DNA of 64,000 bases from Mycobacterium sp. URHD0025 (GTDB taxonomy: Bacteria > Actinomycetota > Actinomycetes > Mycobacteriales > Mycobacteriaceae). Positions 10,746 through 19,513 of the stretch are shown here, in pieces (position 1 is the first letter of the stretch; each line of letters opens with the position of its first letter). The stretch is taken from NCBI RefSeq assembly GCF_000426065.1, contig NZ_AUEQ01000011.1:124001-188000 (forward strand), read 5' to 3'. Made by a program: the position numbers and the translations under genes. Below the pieces are notes generated by a model, which saw nothing but the letters and a program-made list of their open reading frames with translations, ran no database searches and was not told the DNA's origin.

Positions 10746-12499
10746 AGTTGCACGGCCTCGTGATCGGGTTCGCGGAGTTGGAACCAGTAGAACCCGTGGC
10801 CCGGCAGTGTCAGCAGGTACGGCAGCTGGCCGATACTGGGAAACTCGACGTAGCCGGACATCTCGATGGGCGTATACCCGTTCCACTCCTGCAAATTCAG
10901 TTCGATGGGTTGCGGGAACCGCGACAGATTGTTGACGCAGAGGATGGCATCACTCTCGACACCGGGTTCCCCTTCGAGCTCGCGCACATAGGCCAGCACC
11001 GACGGATTGGAGCCGCCCAGCTCGCGGAACGTGCCGACGGCGAAGGCATCGTGACGGCCGCGCACGGCCAGCATGTTGCGGGTCCAGTTCAGCAGCGAGG
11101 TCGAACTGTCGCGCTGGGCTTCGACATTCACCGACTGGTAGCCGTACACGGCGTCTTGATTCGGTGGCAGGTACAGCCGGCCGGGATTGGCCGTCGAGAA
11201 ACCGGTGTTGCGGTCCGGTGTCCATTGCATCGGGGTCCGTACGCTGTCGCGGTCGCCCAGCCAGATGATGTCACCCATGCCGATCTCGTCCCCGTAGTAG
11301 AGCACCGGCGAGCCGGGCAGGGACAGCAGCATCGCGGTGAACAATTCGATCTGGTTGCGATCGTTCTCCAACAACGGGGCCAGCCGCCGGCGGATGCCGA
11401 CATTGGCCTTCATCCGCGGGTCCTTCGCGTACTCGGCGTACATGTAGTCACGCTCGTCATCGGTGACCATCTCGAGCGTCAGCTCGTCGTGGTTGCGCAG
11501 GAAGATGCCCCACTGCGCCATGTCCGGTATCGCGGGCGTCTGGGCCAGGATCTCCGAGATCGGGAACCTCGACTCGCGGCGCACGGCCATGAAGATGCGC
11601 GGCATCAACGGGAAGTGGAACGCCATATGGCATTCGTCGCCGCCGGTATTCGGATCACCGAAGTACTCCACGACATCGGCCGGCCACTGATTGGCCTCGG
11701 CCAACAGAACCCGGCCGGGGAACTCGTCGTCGACGACCTTGCGGCAGCGTTTGAGGAAGGCGTGGGTCTCGGGCAGGTTCTCGCAATTGGTGCCCTCGCG
11801 CTCGAACAGGTACGGCACCGCGTCGAGCCGGAAACCATCGATACCGAGATCGAGCCAGAACCGCAGAACGTCGATCATCGCTTCCTGCACCGCAGGGTTG
11901 TCGTAGTTCAGGTCGGGCTGATGTGAGAAGAACCGGTGCCAGTAGAACTGTCGGCGCACCGGGTCGAAGGTCCAGTTGGACTCCTCGGTGTCGACGAAGA
12001 TGATGCGCGCGTCGGCGTAGCGGTCGCTGCTGTCGCTCCAGACATAGAAGTCGCCGTACGGGCCGTCGGGATTGTGTCGCGACTCCTGGAACCAGGCGTG
12101 CGAATCAGAGGTGTGGTTCATCACCAGATCGGTGATGACGCGAATGCCTCTGCGGTGCGCGCCGTCGAGCAGCGTGACGAAGTCCTCCACGGTGCCGAAC
12201 TCGGGCAGCACCTTGTAGAAGTCCCGGATGTCATAGCCGCCGTCGCGCAGCGGCGAATCGTAGAAGGGCGGCAACCAGAGGCAGTCCACACCCAGCCACT
12301 TGACGTAGTCGAGTTGTTGGGTCAGGCCCCGCAGATCGCCCACACCGTCTGCATTGGAGTCGTAGAACGCACGGACCAGCACCTCGTAGAACACTGCCCG
12401 CTTGAACCAGTCACGGTCTGTCGGCAGCGTTCTGGCGTGGGTGAATTCCCCGGCGGTCGGATGCTCGACCACCGAGTGGCCGTTCTGAACGTTGTCCAT
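10742..12499 (-). CDS. treS: Trehalose synthase / maltose alpha-D-glucosyltransferase TreS
   Basis: 585-residue GH13 enzyme interconverting trehalose and maltose. Catalytic residues are Asp226 (DGFRLDAVPY), Glu268 (LLAEANQWP) and Asp338 (LRNHDELTLE); the conserved TDLVMNHTSD precedes them. The ATG at 12499 begins MDNVQNGHSVVEH, like other mycobacterial TreS; the upstream open frame is rich in Arg/Gly and lacks homology. It is the first gene of treS-pep2, so trehalose is taken to maltose and then maltose-1-phosphate. No glgE or glgB is in this window. Confidence 0.95.
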   Translation of the reverse strand: MDNVQNGHSVVEHPTAGEFTHARTLPTDRDWFKRAVFYEVLVRAFYDSNADGVGDLRGLTQQLDYVKWLGVDCLWLPPFYDSPLRDGGYDIRDFYKVLPEFGTVEDFVTLLDGAHRRGIRVITDLVMNHTSDSHAWFQESRHNPDGPYGDFYVWSDSSDRYADARIIFVDTEESNWTFDPVRRQFYWHRFFSHQPDLNYDNPAVQEAMIDVLRFWLDLGIDGFRLDAVPYLFEREGTNCENLPETHAFLKRCRKVVDDEFPGRVLLAEANQWPADVVEYFGDPNTGGDECHMAFHFPLMPRIFMAVRRESRFPISEILAQTPAIPDMAQWGIFLRNHDELTLEMVTDDERDYMYAEYAKDPRMKANVGIRRRLAPLLENDRNQIELFTAMLLSLPGSPVLYYGDEIGMGDIIWLGDRDSVRTPMQWTPDRNTGFSTANPGRLYLPPNQDAVYGYQSVNVEAQRDSSTSLLNWTRNMLAVRGRHDAFAVGTFRELGGSNPSVLAYVRELEGEPGVESDAILCVNNLSRFPQPIELNLQEWNGYTPIEMSGYVEFPSIGQLPYLLTLPGHGFYWFQLREPDHEAVQL

Positions 12500-12726
12500 C
12501 AGCCTTCCAACGTACCCACTCGAACGGTTCCCGACACCTGCACGCGACCGCGGCGACCCGGCGGCGTCCCGAAATGATCCTGCAGCAACGTGATTCGCCC
12601 GCGGGGACATGTTTGCGGAAAAACTAACGGTTGAATAAGAGACGAGGACGGGTTACGTTTTTCCCGCATTTGATCTCCTCGTCGGCTATGGGCCGGCGAT
12701 CACGAACATTCGACGAGGGATGGCCT

Positions 12727-13185
12727 GTGGGTGAGTCCGCACCAAATGACGGTGAAGCACCAGTAATCGTTGGTCTGTCCGATGCGGCGATGCACATGTA
12801 CATCGCAGCGATCGACGCGCTACCGCCGGTCGGTGACCCTGAGTACGCCGACCGCGCCGCGGTCGTGCTCAGCGGTCTGCGCAAGCTGCAGACGTCGCTG
12901 TCGGAGGCGGCGGGCCGCAGCCGCGTCACCCCGTCCGTCATCGTCGCGCTCAGCGGCGTGCGGCACCGCTACGACGAGCTGATGACGGCCGCGTCCGAGG
13001 GCCCCGGCGCCACACTCGGCCAGCGTCTCTACGTGGCACGCGGCCGCGCGAAGCTGTCCACGGAGGAAGCCGCCAACGGCGTCGGCCTGCGCAAGGACCT
13101 CATCGAGGCCGTCGAGGCCGAGGAGCCCGCGACCGAGGCCGAGACCGCCCAGATCAAGGACCTGATCGCCGCGCTCGGTGGCTGA
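12727..13185 (+). CDS. Small helix-turn-helix (XRE-like) protein
   Basis: 152 residues from the GTG at 12727, preceded by GAGGGA with a 6-base spacer; an ATG at 12688 in frame lacks a ribosome site. The C-terminal third (LYVARGRAKLSTEEAANGVG, about residues 98-118) looks like an XRE-type HTH with a helix following (LRKDLIEAVEAEEPATEAE). The N-terminal part is helical and of unknown fold. It overlaps the next gene by 8 bases, suggesting a two-gene unit. The 227 bases between it and treS hold their divergent promoters. DNA binding is inferred; the target is unknown. Confidence 0.68.
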   Translation: MGESAPNDGEAPVIVGLSDAAMHMYIAAIDALPPVGDPEYADRAAVVLSGLRKLQTSLSEAAGRSRVTPSVIVALSGVRHRYDELMTAASEGPGATLGQRLYVARGRAKLSTEEAANGVGLRKDLIEAVEAEEPATEAETAQIKDLIAALGG

Positions 13186-13972
13186 TCACGGCGACCCGGG
13201 TGATGCCCCTTCGGTTCCTCCCCCACTGACGGAGGTCACCGAGGGGGCACGTCCGTCTGCGGCCGAGGAAGCCCGCACGATCGCGGCGTCGACGAACGCC
13301 GGCACGCTGGCCACCCTCACCGCCGACGGCGACCCGTGGGCATCGTTCGTCACCTACGGATTACTGGCCGGAGCGCCGGTGCTGAGCGTGTCGAACATGG
13401 CCGAGCACGGCCGCAACCTCGCACGTGACCCTCGCGCCAGCATCTCCATCGTCGCCCCCGACGCCGGCTCGGATCCGTTGGCCAGCAGTCGCATCACGCT
13501 GGCCGGCATCGCCGAGCGGCCCTCCGGTGACGAGCTTGCCGCCGCCCGGCAGGCTCACCTGGACGCGGTGGCCGCCGCCCGCTACTACATCGACTTCAGC
13601 GACTTCTCGCTGTGGGTGCTACGGGTCCAGCGGGTGCGCTGGGTCGGCGGATACGGCCGGATGGACTCGACCACCGGCGAGGCGTACGCCGCCGCCGAAC
13701 CCGATCCGGTCGCGCCGCACGCCGCGGGTGCCATCGCGCATCTCAACGCCGACCATGCCGATTCGCTCGCCGACATGGCCCGCACTCTCGGCGGCTATCC
13801 CGACACCACCTCGGCGGTGTGCACCGGCGCGGACCGGTACGGCCTGGACCTTCGGGTCACCACCGATCGCGGAAACGCCTACATCCGCGTCGGATACGCC
13901 GCACCGATCGGCTCGTTCGGTGAGTTACGGGCGGCCACAGTCGAGTTGGCCCGGCGCGCCAGGCAGGCCTGA
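13178..13972 (+). CDS. PPOX-fold / DUF2470 (HugZ-like) protein
   Basis: 264 residues. The N-terminal split-barrel (NAGTLATLTADGDPWASFVT, about residues 40-59, then ISIVAP and the Trp-rich FSLWVLRVQRVRWVGGYGRM) is that of pyridoxamine-phosphate-oxidase-like flavin or haem-binding proteins. The C-terminal part (HAAGAIAHLNADHADSLADM) is the DUF2470 domain with its conserved HLNADH. HugZ relatives take part in haem use; whether this one binds haem, FMN or F420 cannot be told. Start GTG at 13178 overlaps the HTH gene. Confidence 0.8.
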   Translation: MADHGDPGDAPSVPPPLTEVTEGARPSAAEEARTIAASTNAGTLATLTADGDPWASFVTYGLLAGAPVLSVSNMAEHGRNLARDPRASISIVAPDAGSDPLASSRITLAGIAERPSGDELAAARQAHLDAVAAARYYIDFSDFSLWVLRVQRVRWVGGYGRMDSTTGEAYAAAEPDPVAPHAAGAIAHLNADHADSLADMARTLGGYPDTTSAVCTGADRYGLDLRVTTDRGNAYIRVGYAAPIGSFGELRAATVELARRARQA

Positions 13973-14005
13973 GGCCGCGCCGAGCAGTGCAATACGATCG
14001 CGGGT

Positions 14006-14575
14006 ATGCCTGAGCGCCCGCAGTCCTGGCAAGCCGCCTTCGATCTGATCCGCACCCGCGGTTACGAGCATCGCGAGGAACCGTTCCGGCTGGCCAGCGG
14101 GCAGCTGAGCCACGACTACATCGACGGCAAGTACGCCATCGACACCGGCGAGCGGATGGCCGTCGTGAGCCGGGCCGTCGCCGATCTGGCTGCCGCGAGC
14201 GGCATCGAGTTCGACGCGGTCGGCGGGCTGACCATGGGCGCAGATCCGCTGGCCCACGGTGTGGCCATGGTGACCGGCAAGGCGTGGTTCTCGGTACGCA
14301 AGGAACAGAAGTCCCGCGGCCGCGAGCAGTGGATCGAGGGCACCCGCCTCGAGCCCGGCACCCGCGTGCTGCTGGTCGATGACGTCATCAGCACGGGCGG
14401 CTCCACCGAGATCGCCTACGAGCGCGTGACGTCAGTCGGCGCCGTCGTCACGGGCGTCATCCCGATGGTCGACCGCGGCGACGTCGCCACCGGACGGTTC
14501 GCCAGGCGCGGGGTACCGTTCGCCGCGCTGGTCACCTACCGCGATCTGGGAATCGAACCGGTCAAGGATGTCTAG
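14006..14575 (+). CDS. Orotate phosphoribosyltransferase-like protein
   Basis: 189 residues with the type I PRTase fold. The PRPP-binding motif VLLVDDVISTGGST (about residues 122-135) is intact, preceded by VRKEQKSRGREQWIEG, which matches the OPRT flexible loop. GGLTMGADPLA is the PPi-loop region. The likely reaction is orotate plus PRPP to OMP in pyrimidine synthesis. It differs from the remembered M. tuberculosis PyrE (179 residues, other loop sequence), so it may be a second copy; hence no symbol. TACGAT (13993-13998) lies 7 bases before the ATG: probably leaderless. It is convergent with the ABC importer. Confidence 0.82.
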   Translation: MPERPQSWQAAFDLIRTRGYEHREEPFRLASGQLSHDYIDGKYAIDTGERMAVVSRAVADLAAASGIEFDAVGGLTMGADPLAHGVAMVTGKAWFSVRKEQKSRGREQWIEGTRLEPGTRVLLVDDVISTGGSTEIAYERVTSVGAVVTGVIPMVDRGDVATGRFARRGVPFAALVTYRDLGIEPVKDV

Positions 14576-14589
14576 GGCCGAGGGCTGAA

Positions 14590-15630
14590 CTAGATCACCA
14601 GCACCGGGGCCCGCTCCAAAGCCAGGCTCACGACCAAACCGGGGCCGAACGTGCGCGCCCGCGAGCTGGGCAGCTGCGCGTGGATCACCGAGCCGTCCGG
14701 CAGGCTCAGATATACGTGGGATATCGGCCCCAGGAAGGCCACGGACTCGACCACCGCGGGCCCGTCCGGATCCTCGCGCACCCGGATCGCCTCCGGACGC
14801 AGCATCGCGGTACCCGCACCCGAGGTGATCGACCCGGGCAGCGTCGGCAACTCGGCACCCAGCAGCCGGGCCCGTCCACCCGACACCCGTGCGCGCACCT
14901 TGTTGTGCAAGCCGACGAACTCCGCGACGAACGGAGTCGCCGGCCGCGCATAGAGCACGGCCGGAGTGGCGAGCTGCTCGAGTTTGCCGTGGCTCATCAC
15001 CCCGACCCGATCCGCAACGGCCAGGGCTTCCTCCTGATCGTGGGTGACGAACAATGTCGTGGTCCCGACTTCCAGCTGTACCCGGCGGATCTCGTCGCGC
15101 AATTGAGAGCGCACTTTGGCATCCAGCGCCGACAGCGGCTCGTCGAGCAGCAGCACTCTCGGCTCGATCGCCAGCGCCCGGGCCAAGGCCACGCGCTGCT
15201 GCTCGCCGCCGGACAACTCGTCGGCGTACTTGTTCTTGTGCGCGGCAAGGCCCACCAGGTCGAGCATGTCCGCGGCTTGGAAAAGCCTGTCCCGCTTGGG
15301 TTTCCCGCGCATCTTCAAACCGAATGCGACGTTGTCCAGCACCGTGAGATGCGGGAAGAGGCTGTAGGCCTGAAACACCATGCCCATGTCCCGCTTGTTG
15401 GCCGGCACCACGCTGATGTCACGCCCGCCGACCAGCACGGCACCGGAGGTCGCCTCTTCCAGTCCGGCCAGGATGCGCAGCGCGGTGGTCTTGCCGCAGC
15501 CCGACGGCCCGAGCAGTGCCACCAACTCCCCCGGTTCGATGGACAGGCTCAGCCCGTCGAGCGCGTTGACGTTGCCATAAGTGCGGGTGAGGTCACGAAG
15601 TTCAACGCGCACACCGGCACCGACACTCAC
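14590..15630 (-). CDS. ABC importer ATP-binding protein (Fe3+/polyamine/phosphonate class)
   Basis: 346 residues from the GTG at 15630, which overlaps the permease stop as GTGA. Walker A GPSGCGKTT, Q-loop MVFQAYSLFPHLTV, signature LSGGEQQRVALARAL, Walker B VLLLDEPLSALD and the His switch THDQEEAL are complete. The C-terminal 100 residues form a TOBE-like domain (TAMLRPEAIRV). This is the CysA/PotA/FbpC class energising type I importers. It is the last gene of the SBP-permease-permease-ATPase operon read on the minus strand. Confidence 0.9.
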   Translation of the reverse strand: MSVGAGVRVELRDLTRTYGNVNALDGLSLSIEPGELVALLGPSGCGKTTALRILAGLEEATSGAVLVGGRDISVVPANKRDMGMVFQAYSLFPHLTVLDNVAFGLKMRGKPKRDRLFQAADMLDLVGLAAHKNKYADELSGGEQQRVALARALAIEPRVLLLDEPLSALDAKVRSQLRDEIRRVQLEVGTTTLFVTHDQEEALAVADRVGVMSHGKLEQLATPAVLYARPATPFVAEFVGLHNKVRARVSGGRARLLGAELPTLPGSITSGAGTAMLRPEAIRVREDPDGPAVVESVAFLGPISHVYLSLPDGSVIHAQLPSSRARTFGPGLVVSLALERAPVLVI

Positions 15631-16415
15631 CGCAGAACTCCTGACCTTCTCCGGCGGCCCCGCGTCAGGGCCGCCAACACCAACAACAACGCGAATCCGA
15701 GCAGCAGGGTGGCCAGCGAGGCGGCCACCGAAGTCGGGCCGTCGACCTTGCCGATCGCGACGATCTGAACCGGCAGCGTCTCGAAGCCGCTCAATGAGGC
15801 GATGGTGTACTCGCCGAGCACCACCGCGATGGAGATGAATGCGGCCGACAGGATCCCGGACCAGATGTTGGGCACGATCACCCGGCCGATCGTCGACCAC
15901 CAGCCGGCCCCGAGCGATCGGGCGGCCTCCGACAATGTCTGCAGGTCGATGGCGGCCAGCGCGGAATCGAGTGCCCGGTAGGCGAACGGCAGCACCAGCA
16001 CCACGTACACGAACGTCAGGGTGAGCGCCGATTCACCGAGAAGGTAAGTGACCCACAGGTATAAGTTGCGCAGACCCACCACGATCACGAGGGCCGGGAT
16101 GGTCAACGGCAGCAGGCACAAAAACTCCACGAAGCGCCCGGCCCACTGGGCCCGCAGCCGCACCCAGATCATCGTCGGCACCAACAGAACCAGCATCGCG
16201 ATGACGGTGAACACCGCGAGCAACAAGGACATCAGGACGGCGTGGTACAGCGCCTCGTCGGCCACCAGGTTGCGCCAGGATGCCGCCGTGCGCCCGCCCG
16301 CGATCAGGTTGCGGGTGGAGAAGTCCGCCATGGCGTACAGGGGGAAGAGGAAGAACAGGCCGAACAGGGCCCACAGTGCCCATCGACAAGCCGAGCGCAG
16401 CGACACCCGATTCAT
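15627..16415 (-). CDS. ABC importer permease, second subunit
   Basis: 262 residues from the ATG at 16415 (ATGA overlap with the first permease). Six predicted helices, starting LWALFGLFFLFPLYAMADF. The EAA coupling motif is readable as LSEAARSLGAGWWSTIGRVIVP near residue 175, with the conserved G nine residues after EAA. Paired with the upstream permease as a heterodimeric channel of the PotC/ThiP/PhnV type. Confidence 0.88.
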   Translation of the reverse strand: MNRVSLRSACRWALWALFGLFFLFPLYAMADFSTRNLIAGGRTAASWRNLVADEALYHAVLMSLLLAVFTVIAMLVLLVPTMIWVRLRAQWAGRFVEFLCLLPLTIPALVIVVGLRNLYLWVTYLLGESALTLTFVYVVLVLPFAYRALDSALAAIDLQTLSEAARSLGAGWWSTIGRVIVPNIWSGILSAAFISIAVVLGEYTIASLSGFETLPVQIVAIGKVDGPTSVAASLATLLLGFALLLVLAALTRGRRRRSGVLR

Positions 16416-17296
16416 CTGAGCCACCTCGCGGTCCGGCGCACCAGAGAGTTGTAGGCGATCATCACCGCGGCCACCACCACGATCATCTCCAGCGCCAGCG
16501 CATACGCGAAGCCGGATTGCCCCAGCACGACCTCGCTGGTCAGTGCGGCCCGGATCAACAGCGGCACGATCGGACTGCCCTGGCTGACCAACGCCGCCGC
16601 GGTGGCATAGGCGGCAAAAGCATTGGCGAACAACAACAGTGTCGAGCCGAGGAAGGCCGGGCTCAACAGCGGCACGGCGACCTCGCGCAGGTACTGCCAC
16701 TGCGACGCGCCCAGGCTCACCGCGGCCTCGCGCCACTGGCGGCGCAGCCCTTCGAGGGCGGGCAGGAACACGATCACCATCAGCGGAATCTGAAAGTAGC
16801 TGTAGACCACGATCAGCCCGGCCAGTCCGTACAGCCAGCCGGACCCGGCCAGATCCCAGCCGAGGTGCTCTCTGACCCACAACGTCAGCACGCCGTTGAG
16901 CCCGATCGTGGCGAGGAACGCGAAAGCCAGTGCCACACCGCCGAACTGGGCCAGCACGCTGCACAGCGCCAGCACGGCGCGTCGAAGCATCGACGCCGGC
17001 GGGCTGCTGACGATCAACCAGGCCAGTACCGTGCCCAGCACAGCCCCGATCAGTGCCGTACTGGCCGACAGCGCGATGCTCTTGGCCAGCGCCGCCAGGG
17101 CGGTGCCGGAGAACAGTGCGGCGATGCGTTCGAAAGAGAACGATCCGTCGGCGAAGAACGCCATGACGATCACCGTCACGGTCGGCACGATCAGGAACAC
17201 CGTCACCACCGCGACGAACGGCAGCAGCGGCAGGGCATCCCGGATCCTGCCGCGGATGTCCACGCGCAGATCCCGGCGAGAAGTCCTACCCGGCAT
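16412..17296 (-). CDS. ABC importer permease, first subunit
   Basis: 294 residues from the ATG at 17296, 8 bases after the binding-protein gene. First helix LLPFVAVVTVFLIVPTVTV; the EAA loop is WREAAVSLGASQWQYLREVAVP near residue 200. The protein belongs to the PotB/PhnU-like permeases. The upstream open frame overlaps the binding-protein gene and is not homologous. Confidence 0.88.
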   Translation of the reverse strand: MPGRTSRRDLRVDIRGRIRDALPLLPFVAVVTVFLIVPTVTVIVMAFFADGSFSFERIAALFSGTALAALAKSIALSASTALIGAVLGTVLAWLIVSSPPASMLRRAVLALCSVLAQFGGVALAFAFLATIGLNGVLTLWVREHLGWDLAGSGWLYGLAGLIVVYSYFQIPLMVIVFLPALEGLRRQWREAAVSLGASQWQYLREVAVPLLSPAFLGSTLLLFANAFAAYATAAALVSQGSPIVPLLIRAALTSEVVLGQSGFAYALALEMIVVVAAVMIAYNSLVRRTARWLR

Positions 17297-17304
17297 GGAG
17301 CGGA

Positions 17305-18441
17305 TCAGCCGATCGCCTTGGCCCAGTTGTCGGCCAGATACTTGTTGGCCGTGTCGGTTTGGGCCTGGGTCGCGACGGTCACCGGACCGTCGATGGGCGG
17401 CAACTGGCCGAAGGCGGCGCGGTCCGCGGTACCTGCCAGGATCATCTTGTCGGCGCGCACCGGACGTACTCCGCCCTTGGCGTAGAGGTTCTGGCCCTCG
17501 TCGCTGAACAGGAATTCCTGCCACAGCCGGGCGGCCGCCGGATGCGGCGCATCCTTGTTGATCGCCTGGTAGTAGTAGCCGGCAACCAGGGCTTCATGGG
17601 GAACGATCACCTGCCAGCCGGGGACCTTCTGGCTTTCGGTGCCGTTGAGGTAGTTCCAGTCGATCACCACCGGAGTCTGACCCGATGCGATGGTGGCGGG
17701 CGTCGGATCCAGCGGCAGGAAGTTGCCCGCTTCCTTCAGTTTTGCGAAGAATTCCACACCGGGGGCGATGTCGTCGGCCGACCCGCCCTGGGACACCGCG
17801 GCCATCAGCACCCCGGCGAAGGCGGCGCCGGCCTGGGTCGGATCGCCGTTGAGCGCGACCTTGCCGTGGTACTCGGGTTTGAGCAGGTCGTCGACGGAGG
17901 TGATCGGCGGAACCTTGGTCGAGTCGAATCCGATCGACATGAAGCCGCCGTAGTCGTTGACCCAGGTACCGTCGGGGTCCTTGAGGTTGTCCTGGATGTC
18001 GTCGAACGTGGCCACCTTGTAGGGCGCGAACATCGACGTATTCGCCAGGGCTACCGACTGTCCCAGGTCGAACACGTCGGGCGCGGTGCTCTTGCCCTTC
18101 TGCTGGTTGGCGGCGTTGATCTCTTCCTGACTGGAACCGTCGGGTTGCGCCGAGTTCACCTTGATGCCGTACTTGTCCGAGAAGGCCTTGATGATCGCAC
18201 CGTAGTTGGCCCAATCCGGCGGCAACGCAATCACATTCAGCTCACCCTCGGCCTTGGCGGCCTCGACCAGCTTGTCCATCCCGCCGAAATCCGCGGCCGA
18301 CTTCGCCTCGGCGACCTTGACACCGGTGTCGGTCTTGCCGCCCGAAGCTTCCTTCTGCGGCGGCGCGCACGCGGCCAGACCCACCGCGACGAGGGCCGAC
18401 ACGGCCAGTGCGGACACCGTCGCGATCCGGGATGCGATCAT
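17305..18441 (-). CDS. ABC importer substrate-binding lipoprotein
   Basis: 378 residues. The signal peptide MIASRIATVSALAVSALVAV ends in the lipobox GLAAC, so the mature protein is a lipoprotein anchored by Cys. The mature part is a type II periplasmic binding fold (ELNVIALPPDWANYGAIIK, then VNDYGGFMSIGFDS and LFSDEGQNLYAKGGVRP) of the spermidine/phosphonate/iron group. A GGAGGA ribosome site lies 8 bases before the ATG at 18441; an upstream ATG at 18480 would spoil the signal peptide. The ligand cannot be chosen from the sequence: no Tyr-rich iron site is obvious. Confidence 0.88.
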   Translation of the reverse strand: MIASRIATVSALAVSALVAVGLAACAPPQKEASGGKTDTGVKVAEAKSAADFGGMDKLVEAAKAEGELNVIALPPDWANYGAIIKAFSDKYGIKVNSAQPDGSSQEEINAANQQKGKSTAPDVFDLGQSVALANTSMFAPYKVATFDDIQDNLKDPDGTWVNDYGGFMSIGFDSTKVPPITSVDDLLKPEYHGKVALNGDPTQAGAAFAGVLMAAVSQGGSADDIAPGVEFFAKLKEAGNFLPLDPTPATIASGQTPVVIDWNYLNGTESQKVPGWQVIVPHEALVAGYYYQAINKDAPHPAAARLWQEFLFSDEGQNLYAKGGVRPVRADKMILAGTADRAAFGQLPPIDGPVTVATQAQTDTANKYLADNWAKAIG

Positions 18442-18532
18442 TGCCAATTCCTCCGATGCTCTCCGAGTGCGCACGGGCACCCTATCGCGACCTCGCCGAA
18501 CGTGAGACGCATCGCGTGAGGCTGGGCGTTAG

Positions 18533-18544
18533 CATCACGTGATG
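18533..18544. promoter_or_regulatory. 12-bp palindrome over a start codon
   Basis: CATCACGTGATG is perfectly self-complementary and includes the -10 TAGCAT (18530-18535) end and the ATG at 18542. It may be an operator or chance; it lies in the 100-base divergent gap between the ABC importer and the proline-rich protein. Confidence 0.35.
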
Positions 18545-18973
18545 TCTGTTCCCGGACCAGGCGGCACCTTCGAACTCGACGGCTGGAGCTTCAAGCCGGC
18601 ACCGCTGCCGTGGTACCGCACCCGCCCGGCCATCATCGCGCTGGTCGCCACCGCGGTCGCCGCGGGAGCCATCGTGGTCTCGGGTGTGCTTTTGCTGCTT
18701 GGGGATTCGCCGGCATCCCGGTCACCGGCGACCACACCGTCACCACAGCCGTCGGCCACCGCCCCTACGCCGTCGCCGACGCTGCGGGTGGGTGTCCCGC
18801 CCGCTCCCCCGGAACCGCCACCTGCACCGCCGCCGGAGACACCGCAGGCCCCGGCGTACCGGCCCACGCATCGGCCCACCGAGACCAAGAAGCCCGAGAT
18901 CGGTGTCACCCGCACGCCGGTCACCCGCTCGCCGATCAGCGTCGCCCCGCACCCGCGCCATCCACGCAACTGA
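18542..18973 (+). CDS. Proline-rich single-pass membrane protein
   Basis: 143 residues: a short cytoplasmic N-terminus, one membrane helix (IIALVATAVAAGAIVVSGVL, about residues 30-49), then an outside tail of Pro/Thr/Ser repeats (PPAPPEPPPAPPPETP). No catalytic domain. The ATG at 18542 is preceded by TAGCAT at 6 bases, indicating a leaderless transcript; a GTG one codon earlier is possible. Such tails span cell wall layers; the function is unknown. Confidence 0.68.
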   Translation: MSVPGPGGTFELDGWSFKPAPLPWYRTRPAIIALVATAVAAGAIVVSGVLLLLGDSPASRSPATTPSPQPSATAPTPSPTLRVGVPPAPPEPPPAPPPETPQAPAYRPTHRPTETKKPEIGVTRTPVTRSPISVAPHPRHPRN

Positions 18974-19009
18974 GGGATACCGGCAGCTCAGTGCGCCTAC
19001 TCTGGGTTC

Positions 19010-19444
19010 ATGCCCGGCGTCGAGGCCATTGCCCGGTTCGCAAGCGCGCCGTGCGCTGTGCTCGGAACACTGGGCGCCGACGGCGCACCGCACCTGGTGC
19101 CGGTGGTATTCGCGGTCCACGTGCCCGCCGAGTCGAGCACGGACGCGGCGGCCACCATCTACAGCGCGGTGGACGCCAAACCGAAGTCCACCCAGCGCCT
19201 GCGGCGCCTGGCCAACATCGAGGGCGATTCCCGGGTCAGCCTGCTGGTGGACCACTACTCCGACGAGTGGGCCCAGCTGTGGTGGGTGCGGGCCGACGGC
19301 CGGGCCGCGGTCCATCACAGCGGTGATGCGATGGCCACCGGTTACGGCCTGTTGCGCGCGAAATACCCGCAGTACGAGCGCATTGCGCTCAACGGCCCGG
19401 TCATCACGGTCGAGGTCACCCGCTGGTCCTCCTGGCAGGTGTGA
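19010..19444 (+). CDS. PPOX-class F420/FMN-binding protein (Rv0121c-like)
   Basis: 144 residues forming a split barrel: PCAVLGTLGADGAPHLVPVVFAV is the first strand pair, KSTQRLRRLANIEGDSRVSLL the helix and third strand, and WWVRADGRAAV follows. This matches the TIGR03668-like F420-dependent group. Its place beside fusA2 repeats the remembered Rv0121c-Rv0120c neighbourhood. TACTCT (18998-19003) lies 6 bases before the ATG: leaderless. Physiological substrate unknown. Confidence 0.78.
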   Translation: MPGVEAIARFASAPCAVLGTLGADGAPHLVPVVFAVHVPAESSTDAAATIYSAVDAKPKSTQRLRRLANIEGDSRVSLLVDHYSDEWAQLWWVRADGRAAVHHSGDAMATGYGLLRAKYPQYERIALNGPVITVEVTRWSSWQV

Positions 19445-19513
19445 GCGCGGCGGCACTTGTGTCCCAGGTCACATCGGGGAATGGTGGACGGCAGGGACCC
19501 CAGGAGGAATGCC

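Noticed and set aside
16280..17485. 401-residue plus-strand frame opposite the ABC permeases
   Set aside because: Reverse complement of membrane-helix codons; no domain, and the minus frames overlap neatly as an operon.
18533..18544. CATCACGTGATG as a certain operator
   Set aside because: Twelve bases over a start codon can arise by chance; listed only as a low-confidence site.
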